Shown: positions 9,239 through 19,599 of the stretch, piece by piece | Numbering within the stretch: the stretch's first letter is position 1 | Layout: the number at the start of each line of letters is the position of its first letter | Assembly (NCBI GenBank): GCA_014649155.1 | Contig: BMSM01000007.1 | Location: forward strand, 248,001 to 312,000 | Direction of reading: 5' to 3' | Origin: Streptomyces griseoviridis | GTDB taxonomy: Bacteria > Actinomycetota > Actinomycetes > Streptomycetales > Streptomycetaceae | DNA length: 64,000 nt | Translations under genes and position numbers: made by a program | The notes under the pieces: generated by a model | Told to the model about the DNA's origin: nothing | What the model saw: only the letters and a program-made list of their open reading frames with translations | Databases searched by the model: none

Positions 9239-10551
9239 CAGCGGAGGAACCCTTCGTAATTGCGCTGCTGGAGCTGGCTCTCGATCTGCTTCACCGTCTC
9301 CAGTCCCACACCCACGATGATCAGGATGCTGGTACCGCCGAACGGGAAGTTCTGGTTTGCCCCGAAACCAACCAACGCCATCGTCGGCACGAGAGCGATA
9401 AGACCCAGATACAGCGAACCCGGCCAGGTGATCCGGTTGAGTACGTAGCTCAGATACTCAGCGGTCGGTCGGCCAGCCCGGATGCCCGGGATGAAGCCAC
9501 CATACTTCTTCATGTTGTCCGCGACTTCCTCGGGGTTGAAGGAGATCGCCACGTAGAAGAACGCGAAGAAAACAATGAGCAAGAAGTAAAGCGTGATGTA
9601 GATCGGGTGGTCGCCCTTGACGAGGTTGGCCTCGATCCAGGTCTTCCAGCCCGAGGTGCCGCTGGAGAACTGGGCGATCAGGGCCGGGATGTACAGCAGC
9701 GACGACGCGAAGATGACGGGGATCACGCCCGCCTGGTTCACCTTGAGCGGGATGTACGTGGACGTGCCCCCGTAGGAGCGACGGCCGATCATCCGCTTGG
9801 CGTACTGCACGGGAATGCGGCGCTGAGCCTGCTCGACGAAGACCACCAGGCCGACCATGACCAGCCCGACCAGGATGACCGTGCCGAACTCGATCCAGCC
9901 GTCGGCCAGCGAGCCCTGCGTCTTGATCGCCCACAGGGCGGACGGGAAGGTCGCGGCGATCGAGATGAACATGAGGATCGACATGCCGTTGCCGATGCCG
10001 CGGTCGGTGATCAGCTCACCGAGCCACATCACGGTGGCGGTGCCGGCGGTCATGCAGATCACCATGACGATGGTGGTGAAGATCGCCTGGTCCGGAACGA
10101 TCTGGTTGGCGACGGTGCACCCGGAGAACAGGGCGCCGCTGCGCGCGGTGGCGACCAGACCGGTGCCCTGGAGGATGGCGAGCGCCATGGTCAGGTAGCG
10201 GGTGTACTGCGTGATCTTCGCCGTACCGGCCTGGCCCTCCTTCTTGAGGGCTTCCAGGCGCGGGATCACGACGGTCAGCAGCTGAAGGATGATGCTGGCC
10301 GTGATGTACGGCATGATGCCGAGCGCGAAGACCGTGATCTGCAGCAGGGCGCCGCCGCTGAACATGTTGACCAGACCGAACAGGCCCTGGTTGCCGGATG
10401 CCTGGTCGACACACTCCTGGACGCTCTTGTAGTCGACGCCCGGGATCGGGATGTGGGTACCCACTCGGTACACCACGATGATGCCGAGCGTGAAGAGCAG
10501 CTTCTTGCGCAGGTCGGGCGTCCTGAACGCCCGGGCGAACGCGGTGAGCAC
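9238..10551 (-). CDS. secY: Preprotein translocase subunit SecY
   Basis: SecY, 437 residues, the ten-helix channel of the Sec translocon. It starts MLTAFARAFRTPDLRKKLLF and contains the family signatures VYRVGTHIPIPGVD and, in the cytoplasmic loop, KRMIGRRSYGGTSTYIPLKV. Its partner SecE is encoded at 44.2 kb. It follows rplO after a 241-nt gap with a strong hairpin, so it may have its own promoter. Confidence 0.98.
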   Translation of the reverse strand: MLTAFARAFRTPDLRKKLLFTLGIIVVYRVGTHIPIPGVDYKSVQECVDQASGNQGLFGLVNMFSGGALLQITVFALGIMPYITASIILQLLTVVIPRLEALKKEGQAGTAKITQYTRYLTMALAILQGTGLVATARSGALFSGCTVANQIVPDQAIFTTIVMVICMTAGTATVMWLGELITDRGIGNGMSILMFISIAATFPSALWAIKTQGSLADGWIEFGTVILVGLVMVGLVVFVEQAQRRIPVQYAKRMIGRRSYGGTSTYIPLKVNQAGVIPVIFASSLLYIPALIAQFSSGTSGWKTWIEANLVKGDHPIYITLYFLLIVFFAFFYVAISFNPEEVADNMKKYGGFIPGIRAGRPTAEYLSYVLNRITWPGSLYLGLIALVPTMALVGFGANQNFPFGGTSILIIVGVGLETVKQIESQLQQRNYEGFLR

Positions 10552-10723
10552 GGTGCCTCCTGCGACCCCCGCGCTGGCGCGTCAAGGGTGACGGTCTTGA
10601 GGTTCGACTGACGACTTAATGAGTAACGGTCAACTGCCGCTCAGGGTGCCTCATGTGTGACACCCGTGAAAGTGGGCAGTTCCAGTCACCTTACCGGCGA
10701 GACCACTGCCCTTGGAACGACCA

Positions 10724-10757
10724 ACCGGGGATACCCCATTTGTGGGGTATCCCCGGT
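10724..10757 (-). terminator. Strong hairpin between rplO and secY
   Basis: ACCGGGGATACCCC and GGGGTATCCCCGGT form a perfect 14-bp stem with the 6-nt loop ATTTGT, starting 35 nt after the rplO stop. No T-tract follows on the minus strand. It probably terminates or attenuates the spc operon before secY-adk-map. Confidence 0.7.
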
Positions 10758-10792
10758 CGGGATCGCTCAAGTCATCGAGACGCCTGTGGTGT

Positions 10793-11248
10793 TCAGACGA
10801 GCTCGGTGACGCTGCCGCCGGCGGCGGCGATCTTCTCCTTGGCGGAGGCGGAGGCCTTGTCGACCTTCACCTCGACCGCCACGGAGATCTCGCCCTCGCC
10901 GAGGACCTTGACCAGGCTGTTCTTGCGAACGGCGCCCTTGGCCACCAGGTCCTCGACCGTGACCTCGCCACCCTGCGGGTAGAGCTTGGCCAGCTTGTCG
11001 AGGTTCACGACCTGGTACTCGGTCTTGAACGGGTTCTTGAAGCCCTTCAGCTTCGGAAGACGCATGTGGAGGGGCATCTGGCCACCCTCGAAGCGCTCCG
11101 GAACCTGGTAGCGGGCCTTCGTACCCTTGGTACCACGACCGGCCGTCTTACCCTTCGACGCCTCACCACGACCCACACGGGTCTTGGCGGTCTTGGCGCC
11201 CGGGGCGGGACGGAGGTTGTGGATCTTGAGCGGGTTCTGCTCCGCCAT
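10793..11248 (-). CDS. rplO: 50S ribosomal protein L15
   Basis: L15, 151 residues, starting [20 protein letters not shown]. The Gly/Lys/Arg-rich segment ([20 protein letters not shown]) and the [18 protein letters not shown] block are diagnostic. It starts 2 nt after the rpmD stop; the frame is open far upstream, but the family starts here. Confidence 0.97.
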   Translation of the reverse strand: MAEQNPLKIHNLRPAPGAKTAKTRVGRGEASKGKTAGRGTKGTKARYQVPERFEGGQMPLHMRLPKLKGFKNPFKTEYQVVNLDKLAKLYPQGGEVTVEDLVAKGAVRKNSLVKVLGEGEISVAVEVKVDKASASAKEKIAAAGGSVTELV

Positions 11249-11250
11249 GA

Positions 11251-11433
11251 TCAGTCGACCTCCTCGACCGTCACGAGGTGGCGGACGGTGTGCACCATGC
11301 CGCGGAACTCGGGACGATCCTCCTTGACGACCTGCGTGTTGATGCCCTTGAGACCAAGGGAGCGCAGGGTGTCGCGGTGGTTCTGCTTGCTGCCGATGTA
11401 GGACTTGACCTGCGTGATCTTGAGCTGCGCCAT
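11251..11433 (-). CDS. rpmD: 50S ribosomal protein L30
   Basis: L30, 60 residues, beginning [20 protein letters not shown] and continuing [11 protein letters not shown], the usual short bacterial form. It lies 2 nt after the rpsE stop and 2 nt before rplO, an arrangement expected for coupled translation. Confidence 0.97.
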   Translation of the reverse strand: MAQLKITQVKSYIGSKQNHRDTLRSLGLKGINTQVVKEDRPEFRGMVHTVRHLVTVEEVD

Positions 11434-11435
11434 GA

Positions 11436-12041
11436 TTACGCACCCGCCCCGGCACGCGCACGCAGCAGGGCCGCGGGGGCGACGTCCTCGAGCGGCAGAC
11501 CGCGGCGGGCCGCGACCTCCTCGGGACGCTGCAGGCCCTTGAGGGCCGCCACGGTGGCGTGCACGATGTTGATCGCGTTGTCGGAGCCCAGGGACTTCGA
11601 CAGGATGTCGTGGATACCGGCGCACTCGAGCACGGCGCGCACCGGACCACCGGCGATAACGCCGGTACCGGGGGACGCGGGCTTGAGCAGGACGACGCCG
11701 GCAGCCTTCTCACCCTGGATCGGGTGCGGGATGGTGCCCTGGATACGGGGGACCTTGAAGAAGTGCTTCTTGGCCTCCTCGACACCCTTGGCGATGGCGG
11801 CCGGCACCTCCTTGGCCTTGCCGTAACCGACACCCACGGTGCCGTCACCGTCGCCCACCACGACCAGCGCGGTGAAGCTGAAGCGACGACCACCCTTCAC
11901 AACCTTGGCGACACGGTTGATCGCGACGACGCGCTCAACGTATGCGGTCTTCTCGGCGGCAGCTGCGCCGCCGTCACGGCCCTTCCGGTCCCGCCGCTCG
12001 CCGCCACCGGCACCGCCACCGCGGCGCTGGGGTCCAGCCAT
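11436..12041 (-). CDS. rpsE: 30S ribosomal protein S5
   Basis: S5, 201 residues against about 166 in E. coli. The extra length is a Gly/Arg-rich N-terminus ([20 protein letters not shown]) before the S5 RNA-binding domain ([20 protein letters not shown]) and the C-terminal [21 protein letters not shown]5 contributes to decoding accuracy and mRNA unwinding at the entry channel. Confidence 0.97.
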   Translation of the reverse strand: MAGPQRRGGGAGGGERRDRKGRDGGAAAAEKTAYVERVVAINRVAKVVKGGRRFSFTALVVVGDGDGTVGVGYGKAKEVPAAIAKGVEEAKKHFFKVPRIQGTIPHPIQGEKAAGVVLLKPASPGTGVIAGGPVRAVLECAGIHDILSKSLGSDNAINIVHATVAALKGLQRPEEVAARRGLPLEDVAPAALLRARAGAGA

Positions 12042-12081
12042 TGGAATTACCTCTCTCTGTTTCCGCTAGCTCGGAACCGGC

Positions 12082-12465
12082 TCAGAACTTCAGGCCGGCT
12101 TCGCGGGCGGCGTCCGCCAGGGCGGCGATGCGCCCGGCGTACTGGTTACCACCACGGTCGAACACCACGGCCTCGACACCGGCGGCCTTGGCGCGCTCGG
12201 CGACCAGGGCGCCGACCTGCTTGGCCTGCGCGGACTTGTCGCCCTCGCCACCGCGGATCGACGTGTCCAGCGTGGACGCCGATGCCAGGGTGTGGCCCTT
12301 CAGGTCGTCGATCACCTGCGCCACGATGTGGCGGTTGGAGCGGGTCACGACCAGACGGGGGCGCTCCGCCGTACCCGCGACACGCTTGCGGATGCGGATG
12401 TGGCGGCGCTTGATCGCGGCGCGCTTGTAGGCGTCGCCCTTGAGGATCTTCTGCCCGTATGCCAT
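12082..12465 (-). CDS. rplR: 50S ribosomal protein L18
   Basis: L18, 127 residues, binds 5S rRNA in the central protuberance together with L5. It starts [20 protein letters not shown] and includes [20 protein letters not shown] and the C-terminal [20 protein letters not shown]. Confidence 0.97.
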   Translation of the reverse strand: MAYGQKILKGDAYKRAAIKRRHIRIRKRVAGTAERPRLVVTRSNRHIVAQVIDDLKGHTLASASTLDTSIRGGEGDKSAQAKQVGALVAERAKAAGVEAVVFDRGGNQYAGRIAALADAAREAGLKF

Positions 12466-12468
12466 GGC

Positions 12469-13008
12469 TTACTTACCCGCCTTTCCGACCTTGCGGCGGA
12501 TGACTTCGCCCTCGTACTTGACGCCCTTGGCCTTGTACGGGTCGGGCTTGCGCAGCTTGCGGATGTTGGCCGCGACCTCGCCGACCTTCTGCTTGTCGAT
12601 GCCCTCGACCGAGAATCGGGTGGGGGCCTCGACCTTGAAGGTGATGCCCTCGGGGGCCTCGACGAGGATCGGGTGGCTGTAACCGAGGGAGAACTCCAGG
12701 TTCGAACCCTTGGCGACAACGCGGTAACCGACACCGCTGATCTCGAGCTTCTTCACGTAACCCTGGGTCACGCCGGTGATCATGTTCGCCACCAGCGTGC
12801 GGGACAGGCCGTGCAGGGCCTTGTTCTGACGCTCGTCGTTGGGGCGGGTGACGTTGAGCACGCCGTCCTCGCCCTTGGCGATCTCGATCGGCGCCACGAT
12901 GGTGTGCGACAGCGAGCCCTTGGGGCCCTTGACCGACACCGTCTGGCCGTCGATGGTGACGTCCACGCCGGCGGGAACCGCGATGGGGAGCTTGCCGATG
13001 CGCGACAT
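12469..13008 (-). CDS. rplF: 50S ribosomal protein L6
   Basis: L6, 179 residues, a two-domain protein near the factor-binding region of the 50S subunit. It starts [20 protein letters not shown] and ends with the typical [20 protein letters not shown]. It precedes rplR by 3 nt. Confidence 0.98.
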   Translation of the reverse strand: MSRIGKLPIAVPAGVDVTIDGQTVSVKGPKGSLSHTIVAPIEIAKGEDGVLNVTRPNDERQNKALHGLSRTLVANMITGVTQGYVKKLEISGVGYRVVAKGSNLEFSLGYSHPILVEAPEGITFKVEAPTRFSVEGIDKQKVGEVAANIRKLRKPDPYKAKGVKYEGEVIRRKVGKAGK

Positions 13009-13032
13009 AGCTGTTTCCTCCGTTCCCTTCTG

Positions 13033-13431
13033 CTACCAGACGTAGGCGAGGACTTCCCCACCCACGCCCTTCTTGCCGGCCTGCTTGTCGGTGAGGAGCC
13101 CGTGCGACGTGGAGATGATCGCCACGCCCAGGCCGCCGAGCACCTTCGGCAGGTTGGTGGACTTCGCGTAAACCCGGAGACCGGGCTTGGAGATCCGCTT
13201 GATGCCCGCGATGGAGCGCTCACGGTTGGGGCCGAACTTCAGCTCCAGGACGAGGTTCTTGCCGACCTCGGCGTCCTCGACCTTCCAGCCCGTGATGAAG
13301 CCCTCCTGCTGGAGGATCTCCGCGATGTGAGACTTGATCTTGGACGCCGGCATCGTCACGGAGTCGTGGTACGCCGAGTTCGCGTTCCGCAGACGCGTAA
13401 GCATGTCTGCGATCGGATCAGTCATGGTCAT
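13033..13431 (-). CDS. rpsH: 30S ribosomal protein S8
   Basis: S8, 132 residues, binds helix 21 of 16S rRNA and is the translational repressor of the spc operon in E. coli. It begins [20 protein letters not shown]; an AAGG sits 7 nt before this ATG, and a second ATG two codons later is possible. The C-terminus [20 protein letters not shown] is diagnostic. The 211-nt gap to rpsN upstream is unusually wide for this operon and shows no obvious gene. Confidence 0.97.
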   Translation of the reverse strand: MTMTDPIADMLTRLRNANSAYHDSVTMPASKIKSHIAEILQQEGFITGWKVEDAEVGKNLVLELKFGPNRERSIAGIKRISKPGLRVYAKSTNLPKVLGGLGVAIISTSHGLLTDKQAGKKGVGGEVLAYVW

Positions 13432-13642
13432 GAATTGGCCTTCGGCCTCTCTCGCCGGGGTTTCCTGGTGCGCCATCCCTCTCCCCGATCCGAGACGGGA
13501 CGGGTGCGGCGCGGTGGACCTACGGCGTAGTAAGTCGTATGGGCACGACAGGCGCCCAACCCCACAAGCCTAAGGCATGCGAGGACGGGCCCCTGTCGAC
13601 CCAGTTGCTTACCGAGAGCCCTGGGAAGTCCCTAGAAGGGAA

Positions 13643-13828
13643 CTACCAGGAGCTCTTGGTCACGCCCGGCAGCTCGCCACGGTGAGCCATCTCACGAAGG
13701 CAGACGCGGCACAGGCCGAACTTGCGGTACACGGAGTGCGGGCGGCCACAGCGCTGGCAGCGGGTGTAGCCACGCACACCGAACTTGGGCTTGCGAGCAG
13801 CCTTGGCAATCAGAGCCTTCTTCGCCAT
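13643..13828 (-). CDS. rpsN: 30S ribosomal protein S14, zinc-binding type Z
   Basis: S14, 61 residues, the short form carrying two CxxC pairs, [20 protein letters not shown], which bind zinc. It starts [20 protein letters not shown] at an ATG 5 nt after the rplE stop; an in-frame ATG three codons upstream is less likely. The zinc-free long form, found elsewhere in many Streptomyces genomes, is not in this window. Confidence 0.97.
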   Translation of the reverse strand: MAKKALIAKAARKPKFGVRGYTRCQRCGRPHSVYRKFGLCRVCLREMAHRGELPGVTKSSW

Positions 13829-13833
13829 CTCGC

Positions 13834-14391
13834 TCACGCCTCCTTGAACGGGAAGCCGAGGTGACGAAGGAGCGCGCGGCCCTCAGCGTCGTTGGTCGCC
13901 GTGGTGACCACGGTGATGTCCATACCCCGGACGCGGTCGATCTTGTCCTGGTCGATCTCGTGGAACATGACCTGCTCCGTGAGACCGAAGGTGTAGTTGC
14001 CCCGGCCGTCGAACTGCTTGGGGGACAGGCCGCGGAAGTCGCGGATGCGCGGGAGCGCCAGCGACAGGGTGCGGTCCAGGAACTCCCACATGCGGTCGCC
14101 ACGGAGGGTGACGTGCGCACCGATCGGCTGGCCCTCGCGCAGCTTGAACTGCGCGATGGACTTGCGGGCCTTGGTGATGGCCGGCTTCTGACCGGTGATG
14201 GTGGTCAGGTCACGGACGGCGCCGTCCATGAGCTTGGAGTCACGGGCGGCGTCGCCGACACCCATGTTGACCACGATCTTGACGAGGCCGGGGATCTGCA
14301 TGACGTTCTCGTACTTGAACTCGTCACGCAGCTTGCCCGCGATCTCCTCGCGGTACTTCGTCTTCAGACGCGGAGTGGTGGTGGTAGCCAT
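13834..14391 (-). CDS. rplE: 50S ribosomal protein L5
   Basis: L5, 185 residues, contacts 5S rRNA and P-site tRNA. Recognised by [20 protein letters not shown], the loop [20 protein letters not shown] and the C-terminal [20 protein letters not shown]. Its ATG overlaps the last base of the rplX stop. Confidence 0.98.
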   Translation of the reverse strand: MATTTTPRLKTKYREEIAGKLRDEFKYENVMQIPGLVKIVVNMGVGDAARDSKLMDGAVRDLTTITGQKPAITKARKSIAQFKLREGQPIGAHVTLRGDRMWEFLDRTLSLALPRIRDFRGLSPKQFDGRGNYTFGLTEQVMFHEIDQDKIDRVRGMDITVVTTATNDAEGRALLRHLGFPFKEA

Positions 14392-14714
14392 CAGATGTCC
14401 TCACCCGTCCGCTTGGCAACGCGGATCTTGTTGCCTTCGTCGTCGAAGCGGTAACCGACGCGGGTCACGACCTTCTGACCGTCCTTCTCCACGACCAGCT
14501 GGACGTTGGAGACGTGGATCGGCGCCTCGGTGGTGACGATGCCGCCGGCCTGGGAACCGCGAGCGGTCGGTCCGGCCTTGGTGTGCTTCTTGACCCGGTT
14601 GACACCCTCGACCAGGACGCGGTCCTCGCGGGGGAAGGCCGCGATGACCTTGCCCTGCTTGCCCTTGTCCTTACCGGTGATGACCTGGACCAGGTCGCCC
14701 TTCTTGATCTTCAT
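14391..14714 (-). CDS. rplX: 50S ribosomal protein L24
   Basis: L24, 107 residues, an early 50S assembly initiator with a KOW motif ([20 protein letters not shown]). A GTG two codons upstream overlaps the rplN stop and is an alternative start; the ATG at 14714 fits the family. Confidence 0.97.
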   Translation of the reverse strand: MKIKKGDLVQVITGKDKGKQGKVIAAFPREDRVLVEGVNRVKKHTKAGPTARGSQAGGIVTTEAPIHVSNVQLVVEKDGQKVVTRVGYRFDDEGNKIRVAKRTGEDI

Positions 14715-14716
14715 GC

Positions 14717-15085
14717 TCACAGCACCTCCGGCGCGAGGGAGATGATCTTCATGAACTTCTTCTCGCGCAGCTCACGGCCCACCGGGCCGAAGATACGGGT
14801 GCCGCGAGGGTCGCCGTCGTTCTTGAGAATGACGGCGGCGTTCTCGTCGAAGCGGATGTACGAGCCGTCCGGACGGCGGCGCTCCTTGACGGTGCGAACG
14901 ATGACCGCCTTGACGACGTCACCCTTCTTCACGTTGCCACCGGGGATCGCGTCCTTGACGGTGGCGACGATGACGTCACCGATACCCGCGTAGCGGCGGC
15001 CGGAGCCACCGAGCACACGGATGCAGAGGATCTCCTTCGCACCCGTGTTGTCGGCGACACGCAGCCGCGACTCCTGCTGGATCAC
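14717..15085 (-). CDS. rplN: 50S ribosomal protein L14
   Basis: L14, 122 residues, forms part of the inter-subunit bridges and the binding site for RsfS. It starts [20 protein letters not shown] and has the canonical [20 protein letters not shown] block. It is the first gene of the classical spc operon and is separated from rpsQ by 102 nt containing two hairpins. Confidence 0.98.
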   Translation of the reverse strand: MIQQESRLRVADNTGAKEILCIRVLGGSGRRYAGIGDVIVATVKDAIPGGNVKKGDVVKAVIVRTVKERRRPDGSYIRFDENAAVILKNDGDPRGTRIFGPVGRELREKKFMKIISLAPEVL

Positions 15086-15113
15086 GTCTATCTCCTGAAT
15101 GTCTGCCGGTTCC

Positions 15114-15181
15114 CCGGGAGCCGGTCAGCTGACCGGCTCCCGGAGCCTGGCGGAACTGTCCTGCGGGATGATCCCCGCAGG
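15114..15181 (-). promoter_or_regulatory. Tandem hairpins at the S10/spc boundary
   Basis: Positions 15114-15143 are a perfect 30-bp palindrome, two 15-nt arms with no spacer (CCGGGAGCCGGTCAG and its complement), which as RNA folds into a 13-bp stem with an AGCU loop. A second stem, CCTGCGGG/CCCGCAGG with a 6-nt loop, follows at 15160-15181. They lie between rpsQ and rplN, where the S10 operon ends and the spc operon begins in E. coli. An attenuator, a processing site or a protein-binding site are all possible. Confidence 0.6.
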
Positions 15182-15187
15182 AATGAA

Positions 15188-15475
15188 TTACTTGGCCTTC
15201 TCGAGGATCTCGACGACGCGCCAGCGCTTGGTCGCGGACAGCGGCCGGGTCTCCATGAGGAGGACACGGTCGCCGACACCCGCGGCGTTCTGCTCGTCGT
15301 GCGCCTTGAGCTTGTTGGTACGGCGGATGACCTTGCCGTACAGCGCGTGCTTGACGCGGTCCTCGACGGCGACGACGACGGTCTTGTCCATCTTGTCGCT
15401 GACGACGTAGCCCTCGCGGGTCTTACGGAAGCCGCGCGCCTCGGTGTTGTTCTCAGTCACGTTGCTCTCGCTCAT
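15188..15475 (-). CDS. rpsQ: 30S ribosomal protein S17
   Basis: S17, 95 residues, OB-fold primary binding protein of 16S rRNA. After an N-terminal extension ([20 protein letters not shown]) it shows [20 protein letters not shown]. Its start overlaps the rpmC stop by one base. Confidence 0.97.
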   Translation of the reverse strand: MSESNVTENNTEARGFRKTREGYVVSDKMDKTVVVAVEDRVKHALYGKVIRRTNKLKAHDEQNAAGVGDRVLLMETRPLSATKRWRVVEILEKAK

Positions 15476-15699
15476 CAGGCGCTCTCCACCGTCTCGATGC
15501 CCAGCTCGCGCTCACGCATCAGGGTGTAGATCCGCGCGATGTCCTTGCGGACGGCCTTGAGCCGACCGTGGTTCTCGAGCTGACCCGTCGCCGCCTGGAA
15601 GCGGAGGTTGAACAGCTCTTCCTTGGCCTCGCGGAGCTTGTTGAGCAGCTCCTCGTTGCCCAGCTCGCGCAGCTCGGACGCCTTGGTACCGGCCGACAT
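15475..15699 (-). CDS. rpmC: 50S ribosomal protein L29
   Basis: L29, 74 residues, a two-helix protein at the nascent-chain exit where trigger factor and SRP dock. The product starts [20 protein letters not shown]; an ATG one codon upstream also exists. The start overlaps the rplP stop. [20 protein letters not shown] is the typical core. Confidence 0.97.
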   Translation of the reverse strand: MSAGTKASELRELGNEELLNKLREAKEELFNLRFQAATGQLENHGRLKAVRKDIARIYTLMRERELGIETVESA

Positions 15700-16118
15700 C
15701 ACGCTTCACCTGCCTCGCGCTTGACGATCTTGCACTTCATCGGCAGCTTGTGAGCCGCACGGGTCAGGGCCTCGCGCGCGATCTTCTCGTTCGGGTAGGA
15801 CAGCTCGAACATGACCCGGCCCGGGTGCACGTTCGCCACCCACCACTCGGGCGAACCCTTACCGGAACCCATGCGGGTCTCGGCGGGCTTCTTGGTCAGC
15901 GGGCGGTCCGGGTAGATGTTGATCCAGACCTTGCCGCCACGCTTGATGTGACGGGTCATGGCGATACGAGCCGCTTCGATCTGGCGGTTCGTGACGTACG
16001 CAGGCGTGAGGGCCTGGATGCCGTACTCGCCGAACGAGACCGTCGTACCGCCCTTGGCCTGACCACGGCGCTTCGGGTGGTGCTGCTTGCGGTGCTTGAC
16101 CCTACGGGGGATCAGCAT
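15699..16118 (-). CDS. rplP: 50S ribosomal protein L16
   Basis: L16, 139 residues, sits near the A-site tRNA and the peptidyl transferase centre. It starts [20 protein letters not shown] and contains the signature EARMGSGKG-like stretch [20 protein letters not shown]. Confidence 0.98.
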   Translation of the reverse strand: MLIPRRVKHRKQHHPKRRGQAKGGTTVSFGEYGIQALTPAYVTNRQIEAARIAMTRHIKRGGKVWINIYPDRPLTKKPAETRMGSGKGSPEWWVANVHPGRVMFELSYPNEKIAREALTRAAHKLPMKCKIVKREAGEA

Positions 16119-16123
16119 GACGG

Positions 16124-16957
16124 TCAGGCCTCCGTTCCGGTGCTCTCGGCCGGAGCGGCAGCGGCGGGCGCGTCAGCCTTGGGGGCTTCGGCGGCCGGGG
16201 CCGACTGCTGCTGCGGCTTGCGCCCGCGACGCTCGCCACCACCGCGGCCACCACGGGCCGGGCGGTCGTTGCCACCACGGGCCGGGCGGTTGCCGGCGCG
16301 GGCAGCGGCGTTCTCGGCGCGGACCTCGGCGATGTTCTTGACGTCGCCCTTGTAGATCCAGACCTTCACGCCGATGCGGCCGAAGGTCGTCTTGGCCTCG
16401 AAGAAGCCGTAGTCCACGTTCGCGCGGAGCGTGTGCAGGGGCACACGGCCCTCGCGGTAGAACTCCGAGCGGGACATCTCGGCGCCGCCGAGGCGGCCAC
16501 CGCACTGGATCTTGATGCCCTTGGCGCCGGCCTTCATCGTGCCCTGCATGCTCTTGCGCATGGCGCGACGGAAGGAGACGCGGGAGGAGAGCTGCTCGGC
16601 GACGGCCTGGGCCACCAGCTGAGCGTCCGTCTCCGGGCTCTTGACCTCGAGGATGTTCAGCTGGACCTGCTTGCCGGTCAGCTTCTCCAGGTCACCGCGG
16701 ATGCGGTCGGCCTCGGCGCCGCGGCGGCCGATGACGATGCCCGGACGCGCCGTGTGGATGTCCACGCGGACACGGTCACGGGTGCGCTCGATCTCGACCT
16801 TGGAGATGCCGGCGCGCTCCATGCCGGACGTCATCATCCGGCGGATGGCGACGTCTTCCTTGACGTAGTCCTTGTACAGCTTGTCGGCGTACCAACGCGA
16901 CTTGAAGTCGGTCGTGACACCGAGCCGGAACCCGTGCGGGTTTACCTTCTGGCCCAT
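16124..16957 (-). CDS. rpsC: 30S ribosomal protein S3
   Basis: S3, 277 residues, forms the mRNA entry tunnel with S4 and S5. It starts [20 protein letters not shown]; the KH domain contains [20 protein letters not shown]. After residue 215 it has an Arg/Gly-rich stretch ([20 protein letters not shown]) and an Ala/Pro/Glu tail, longer than the 233 residues of E. coli S3. Its start overlaps the rplV stop by one base. Confidence 0.97.
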   Translation of the reverse strand: MGQKVNPHGFRLGVTTDFKSRWYADKLYKDYVKEDVAIRRMMTSGMERAGISKVEIERTRDRVRVDIHTARPGIVIGRRGAEADRIRGDLEKLTGKQVQLNILEVKSPETDAQLVAQAVAEQLSSRVSFRRAMRKSMQGTMKAGAKGIKIQCGGRLGGAEMSRSEFYREGRVPLHTLRANVDYGFFEAKTTFGRIGVKVWIYKGDVKNIAEVRAENAAARAGNRPARGGNDRPARGGRGGGERRGRKPQQQSAPAAEAPKADAPAAAAPAESTGTEA

Positions 16958-17304
16958 TACCGGGTTCCTTCCTTGCTGCTGACGACCACGGTGATGTGGC
17001 TGGTCCGCTTGCGGATCCGGTAGGCGCGGCCCTGGGCGCGCGGCCGGAACCGCTTCAGGGTCGGGCCCTCGTCGACGTACGCCTCGGAGATGTAGAGGCT
17101 GTCGGCGTCGGTGTGGTCGTAGTTGTGCGCGGCGTTGGCGATGGCGCTGTCCAGCACCTTGCCGACCGGCACGCTCGCGGCCTGCGGGGCGAAACGCAGG
17201 ACCGCCTGAGCCTCCGTGGCGTCCATGCCACGGATGAGGTCCACCACGCGGCGGGCCTTCATGGGCGTGACGCGGATGTACCGCGCCTGGGCCCTGGCTT
17301 CCAT
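16957..17304 (-). CDS. rplV: 50S ribosomal protein L22
   Basis: L22, 115 residues, lines the nascent-peptide tunnel at the macrolide site. The start [20 protein letters not shown] has GAAGGGA about 6 nt upstream; an in-frame ATG eight codons earlier lacks a ribosome-binding site. The C-terminal loop [20 protein letters not shown] is intact, with no macrolide-resistance duplication or deletion. Confidence 0.96.
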   Translation of the reverse strand: MEARAQARYIRVTPMKARRVVDLIRGMDATEAQAVLRFAPQAASVPVGKVLDSAIANAAHNYDHTDADSLYISEAYVDEGPTLKRFRPRAQGRAYRIRKRTSHITVVVSSKEGTR

Positions 17305-17347
17305 GGTTGTCCCTTCGGTGTTAGTCATTAGTCGATTCCACCCCGCC

Positions 17348-17629
17348 TTAGCGGCGCTTCGACTTCCGGTCGTCCTTGACGTGACCCCGGAAGGTGCGGG
17401 TCGGCGAGAACTCGCCGAGCTTGTGGCCGACCATGGACTCGGTGACGAACACCGGGATGTGGGTCTTGCCGTTGTGCACCGCGATCGTGTGGCCCAGCAT
17501 GCTGGGGACGATCATCGAGCGACGGGACCAGGTCTTGATGACGTTCTTGGTGCCGGCTTCGTTCTGCGAGTCCACCTTCTTGATGAGGTGGTCGTCGACG
17601 AAGGGCCCCTTCTTCAAGCTACGCGGCAT
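17348..17629 (-). CDS. rpsS: 30S ribosomal protein S19
   Basis: S19, 93 residues, in the 30S head. It starts [20 protein letters not shown] and carries [20 protein letters not shown]. It follows rplB by 12 nt. Confidence 0.98.
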   Translation of the reverse strand: MPRSLKKGPFVDDHLIKKVDSQNEAGTKNVIKTWSRRSMIVPSMLGHTIAVHNGKTHIPVFVTESMVGHKLGEFSPTRTFRGHVKDDRKSKRR

Positions 17630-17641
17630 CTCAACCCGTCC

Positions 17642-18478
17642 TTAGCGCTTCTTGTTCGTCTTGCGGCGGCGGACGATGTACTTGTTCGACGCCTTCTTGG
17701 GCGAACGAGTACGGCCTTCCTTCTTGCCCCACGGGGACACGGGGTGACGGCCACCGGAGGTCCGGCCCTCACCACCACCGTGCGGGTGGTCCACCGGGTT
17801 CATGACCACACCACGGACGGTCGGGCGAACGCCCAGCCACCGCTTGCGGCCCGCCTTGCCCCAGTTGATGTTCGACTGCTCGGCGTTGCCGACCTCGCCG
17901 ACGGTGGCGCGGCAGCGCGCGTCCACCATGCGGATCTCGCCGGACGGCATACGGAGGGTCGCCATGGCGCCCTCACGGGCCAGCAGCTGCACCGAGGCAC
18001 CCGCGGAACGGGCGAACTTCGCGCCGCCACCGGGACGGAGCTCGATCGCGTGGACCGTGGTACCGACCGGGATGTTGCGGAGGGCCAGGTTGTTGCCCGG
18101 CTTGATGTCGGCCCCGGGACCGTTCTCCACGGTGTCGCCCTGCTGCAGGTTGCGCGGGGCGAGGATGTAGCGCTTCTCGCCGTCCGCGTAGTGCAGCAGC
18201 GCGATGCGCGCGGTGCGGTTGGGGTCGTACTCGATGTGCGCGACCTTCGCCGGCACGCCGTCCTTGTCGTGCCGACGGAAGTCGATCACGCGGTAGGCGC
18301 GCTTGTGTCCGCCACCCTGGTGGCGAACGGTCACACGACCGGCGTTGTTACGGCCGCCCTTGCTGTGCAGCGGGCGAACCAGCGACTTCTCCGGCGTGGA
18401 CCGCGTGACCTCGACGAAGTCGGCGACGCTGGCGCCACGACGGCCAGGAGTCGTCGGCTTGTACTTGCGGATTCCCAT
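17642..18478 (-). CDS. rplB: 50S ribosomal protein L2
   Basis: L2, 278 residues, needed for subunit association and peptidyl transfer. It starts [20 protein letters not shown]; the universally conserved histidine near the peptidyl transferase centre lies in [20 protein letters not shown]. The 40-nt gap from rplW contains the 14-bp palindrome GTCCGATATCGGAC (18491-18504) and a second hairpin reaching into the rplW stop. Confidence 0.98.
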   Translation of the reverse strand: MGIRKYKPTTPGRRGASVADFVEVTRSTPEKSLVRPLHSKGGRNNAGRVTVRHQGGGHKRAYRVIDFRRHDKDGVPAKVAHIEYDPNRTARIALLHYADGEKRYILAPRNLQQGDTVENGPGADIKPGNNLALRNIPVGTTVHAIELRPGGGAKFARSAGASVQLLAREGAMATLRMPSGEIRMVDARCRATVGEVGNAEQSNINWGKAGRKRWLGVRPTVRGVVMNPVDHPHGGGEGRTSGGRHPVSPWGKKEGRTRSPKKASNKYIVRRRKTNKKR

Positions 18479-18518
18479 TTCTCAGTCCTCGTCCGATATC
18501 GGACGATCCGGACCTCCG

Positions 18519-18938
18519 TCAGGAGGTCGGACCGCCGAAGATGTCGATACGGTCGCCCTCGGCGAGGGTCACGATCGCGCGCTTGGTGGCGGCCCGCTGG
18601 CCGAAACCGGTGCGGGTGCGCTTGCGCTTGCCCTGGCGGTTGATCGTGTTGACCCCGGTGACCTTGACCGAGAAGACCGCCTGCACGGCCTCCTTGATCT
18701 GGGTCTTGTTGGCCCGCGGGTCGACGATGAACGTGTACTTGCCGTCGTCGAGGAGCGCGTAGCTCTTCTCGGAGACGACCGGCTTGAGCAGCACGTCACG
18801 GGGGTCCGTGTACGACTTGCTCAGCGGGGTCTCGACGGTGTTCTTGCCCTCGGTGGCGTGGCGGCGCGCCTTGGCGACGCGCGCGGCCTTGGCGGCCTTC
18901 GCAGCCTTGGAGGCGATGCTCGGGTGACGCGTAGCCAT
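18519..18938 (-). CDS. rplW: 50S ribosomal protein L23 with N-terminal extension
   Basis: L23, 139 residues against about 100 in E. coli. The first 40 residues are an Ala/Lys/Arg-rich extension ([20 protein letters not shown]); the normal protein starts near [21 protein letters not shown]23 sits at the tunnel exit and docks trigger factor. The start overlaps the last base of the rplD stop. Confidence 0.97.
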   Translation of the reverse strand: MATRHPSIASKAAKAAKAARVAKARRHATEGKNTVETPLSKSYTDPRDVLLKPVVSEKSYALLDDGKYTFIVDPRANKTQIKEAVQAVFSVKVTGVNTINRQGKRKRTRTGFGQRAATKRAIVTLAEGDRIDIFGGPTS

Positions 18939-19591
18939 CAGGCTTCGCTCCCTTCGGTGTCATTGGCCTTCGGGCCGGACACGAAGGACTCGAAGGCGGC
19001 CTGGGTGAAGACCACGTCGTCCGAGACGAGAACGTCGTACGTGTTCAGCTGGCCCGGCTCCAGGATGTGGATCTGGGGCAGGTTGCGGGCGGAGAGCCAC
19101 GCGGCCTCGTCCGAGCGCTCGGCGACGAGCAGCAGGTTCTTGCGCTCGCTGATCTTGCCGAACAGCGTCTTCGCGGCCTTGGTGGAGATCTCGCCCTCGA
19201 CCACGCCGGAGACGACGTGGATGCGGTTGTGGCGCGCCCGGTCGGTGAGGGCGTGGCGCAGGGCCGCGGCCTTCATCTTCTTCGGGGTGCGCTGCGAGTA
19301 GTCGCGCGGCACGGGACCGTGCACGACGCCACCACCGGCGAACTGCGGCGCGCGGGTCGAGCCCTGACGGGCGCGGCCGGTGCCCTTCTGGCGGTACGGC
19401 TTCTTGCCACCGCCGCGGACTTCGCCACGGGTCTTGGTCTTGTGGGTGCCCTGGCGGGCGGCGGCGAGCTGTGCGACGACGACCTGGTGGATCAGCGGAA
19501 CGCTGACCTTCTCGACGTCGAAGATCTCCGCGGGGAGTTCGACGGTCCCGGCCTTGTCGCCCGCCGGCGAAAGGATGTCAACAGTGCTCAT
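18938..19591 (-). CDS. rplD: 50S ribosomal protein L4
   Basis: L4, 217 residues, lines the nascent-peptide tunnel and, in E. coli, represses the S10 operon. The extended loop is [20 protein letters not shown] followed by [20 protein letters not shown], with no macrolide-resistance change apparent. Confidence 0.97.
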   Translation of the reverse strand: MSTVDILSPAGDKAGTVELPAEIFDVEKVSVPLIHQVVVAQLAAARQGTHKTKTRGEVRGGGKKPYRQKGTGRARQGSTRAPQFAGGGVVHGPVPRDYSQRTPKKMKAAALRHALTDRARHNRIHVVSGVVEGEISTKAAKTLFGKISERKNLLLVAERSDEAAWLSARNLPQIHILEPGQLNTYDVLVSDDVVFTQAAFESFVSGPKANDTEGSEA

Positions 19592-19599
19592 CGGTTACC

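Noticed and set aside
13432..13642. Missing small gene between rpsH and rpsN
   Set aside because: No frame in the 211-nt gap has a credible start, ribosome-binding site and conserved product; it seems to be non-coding.
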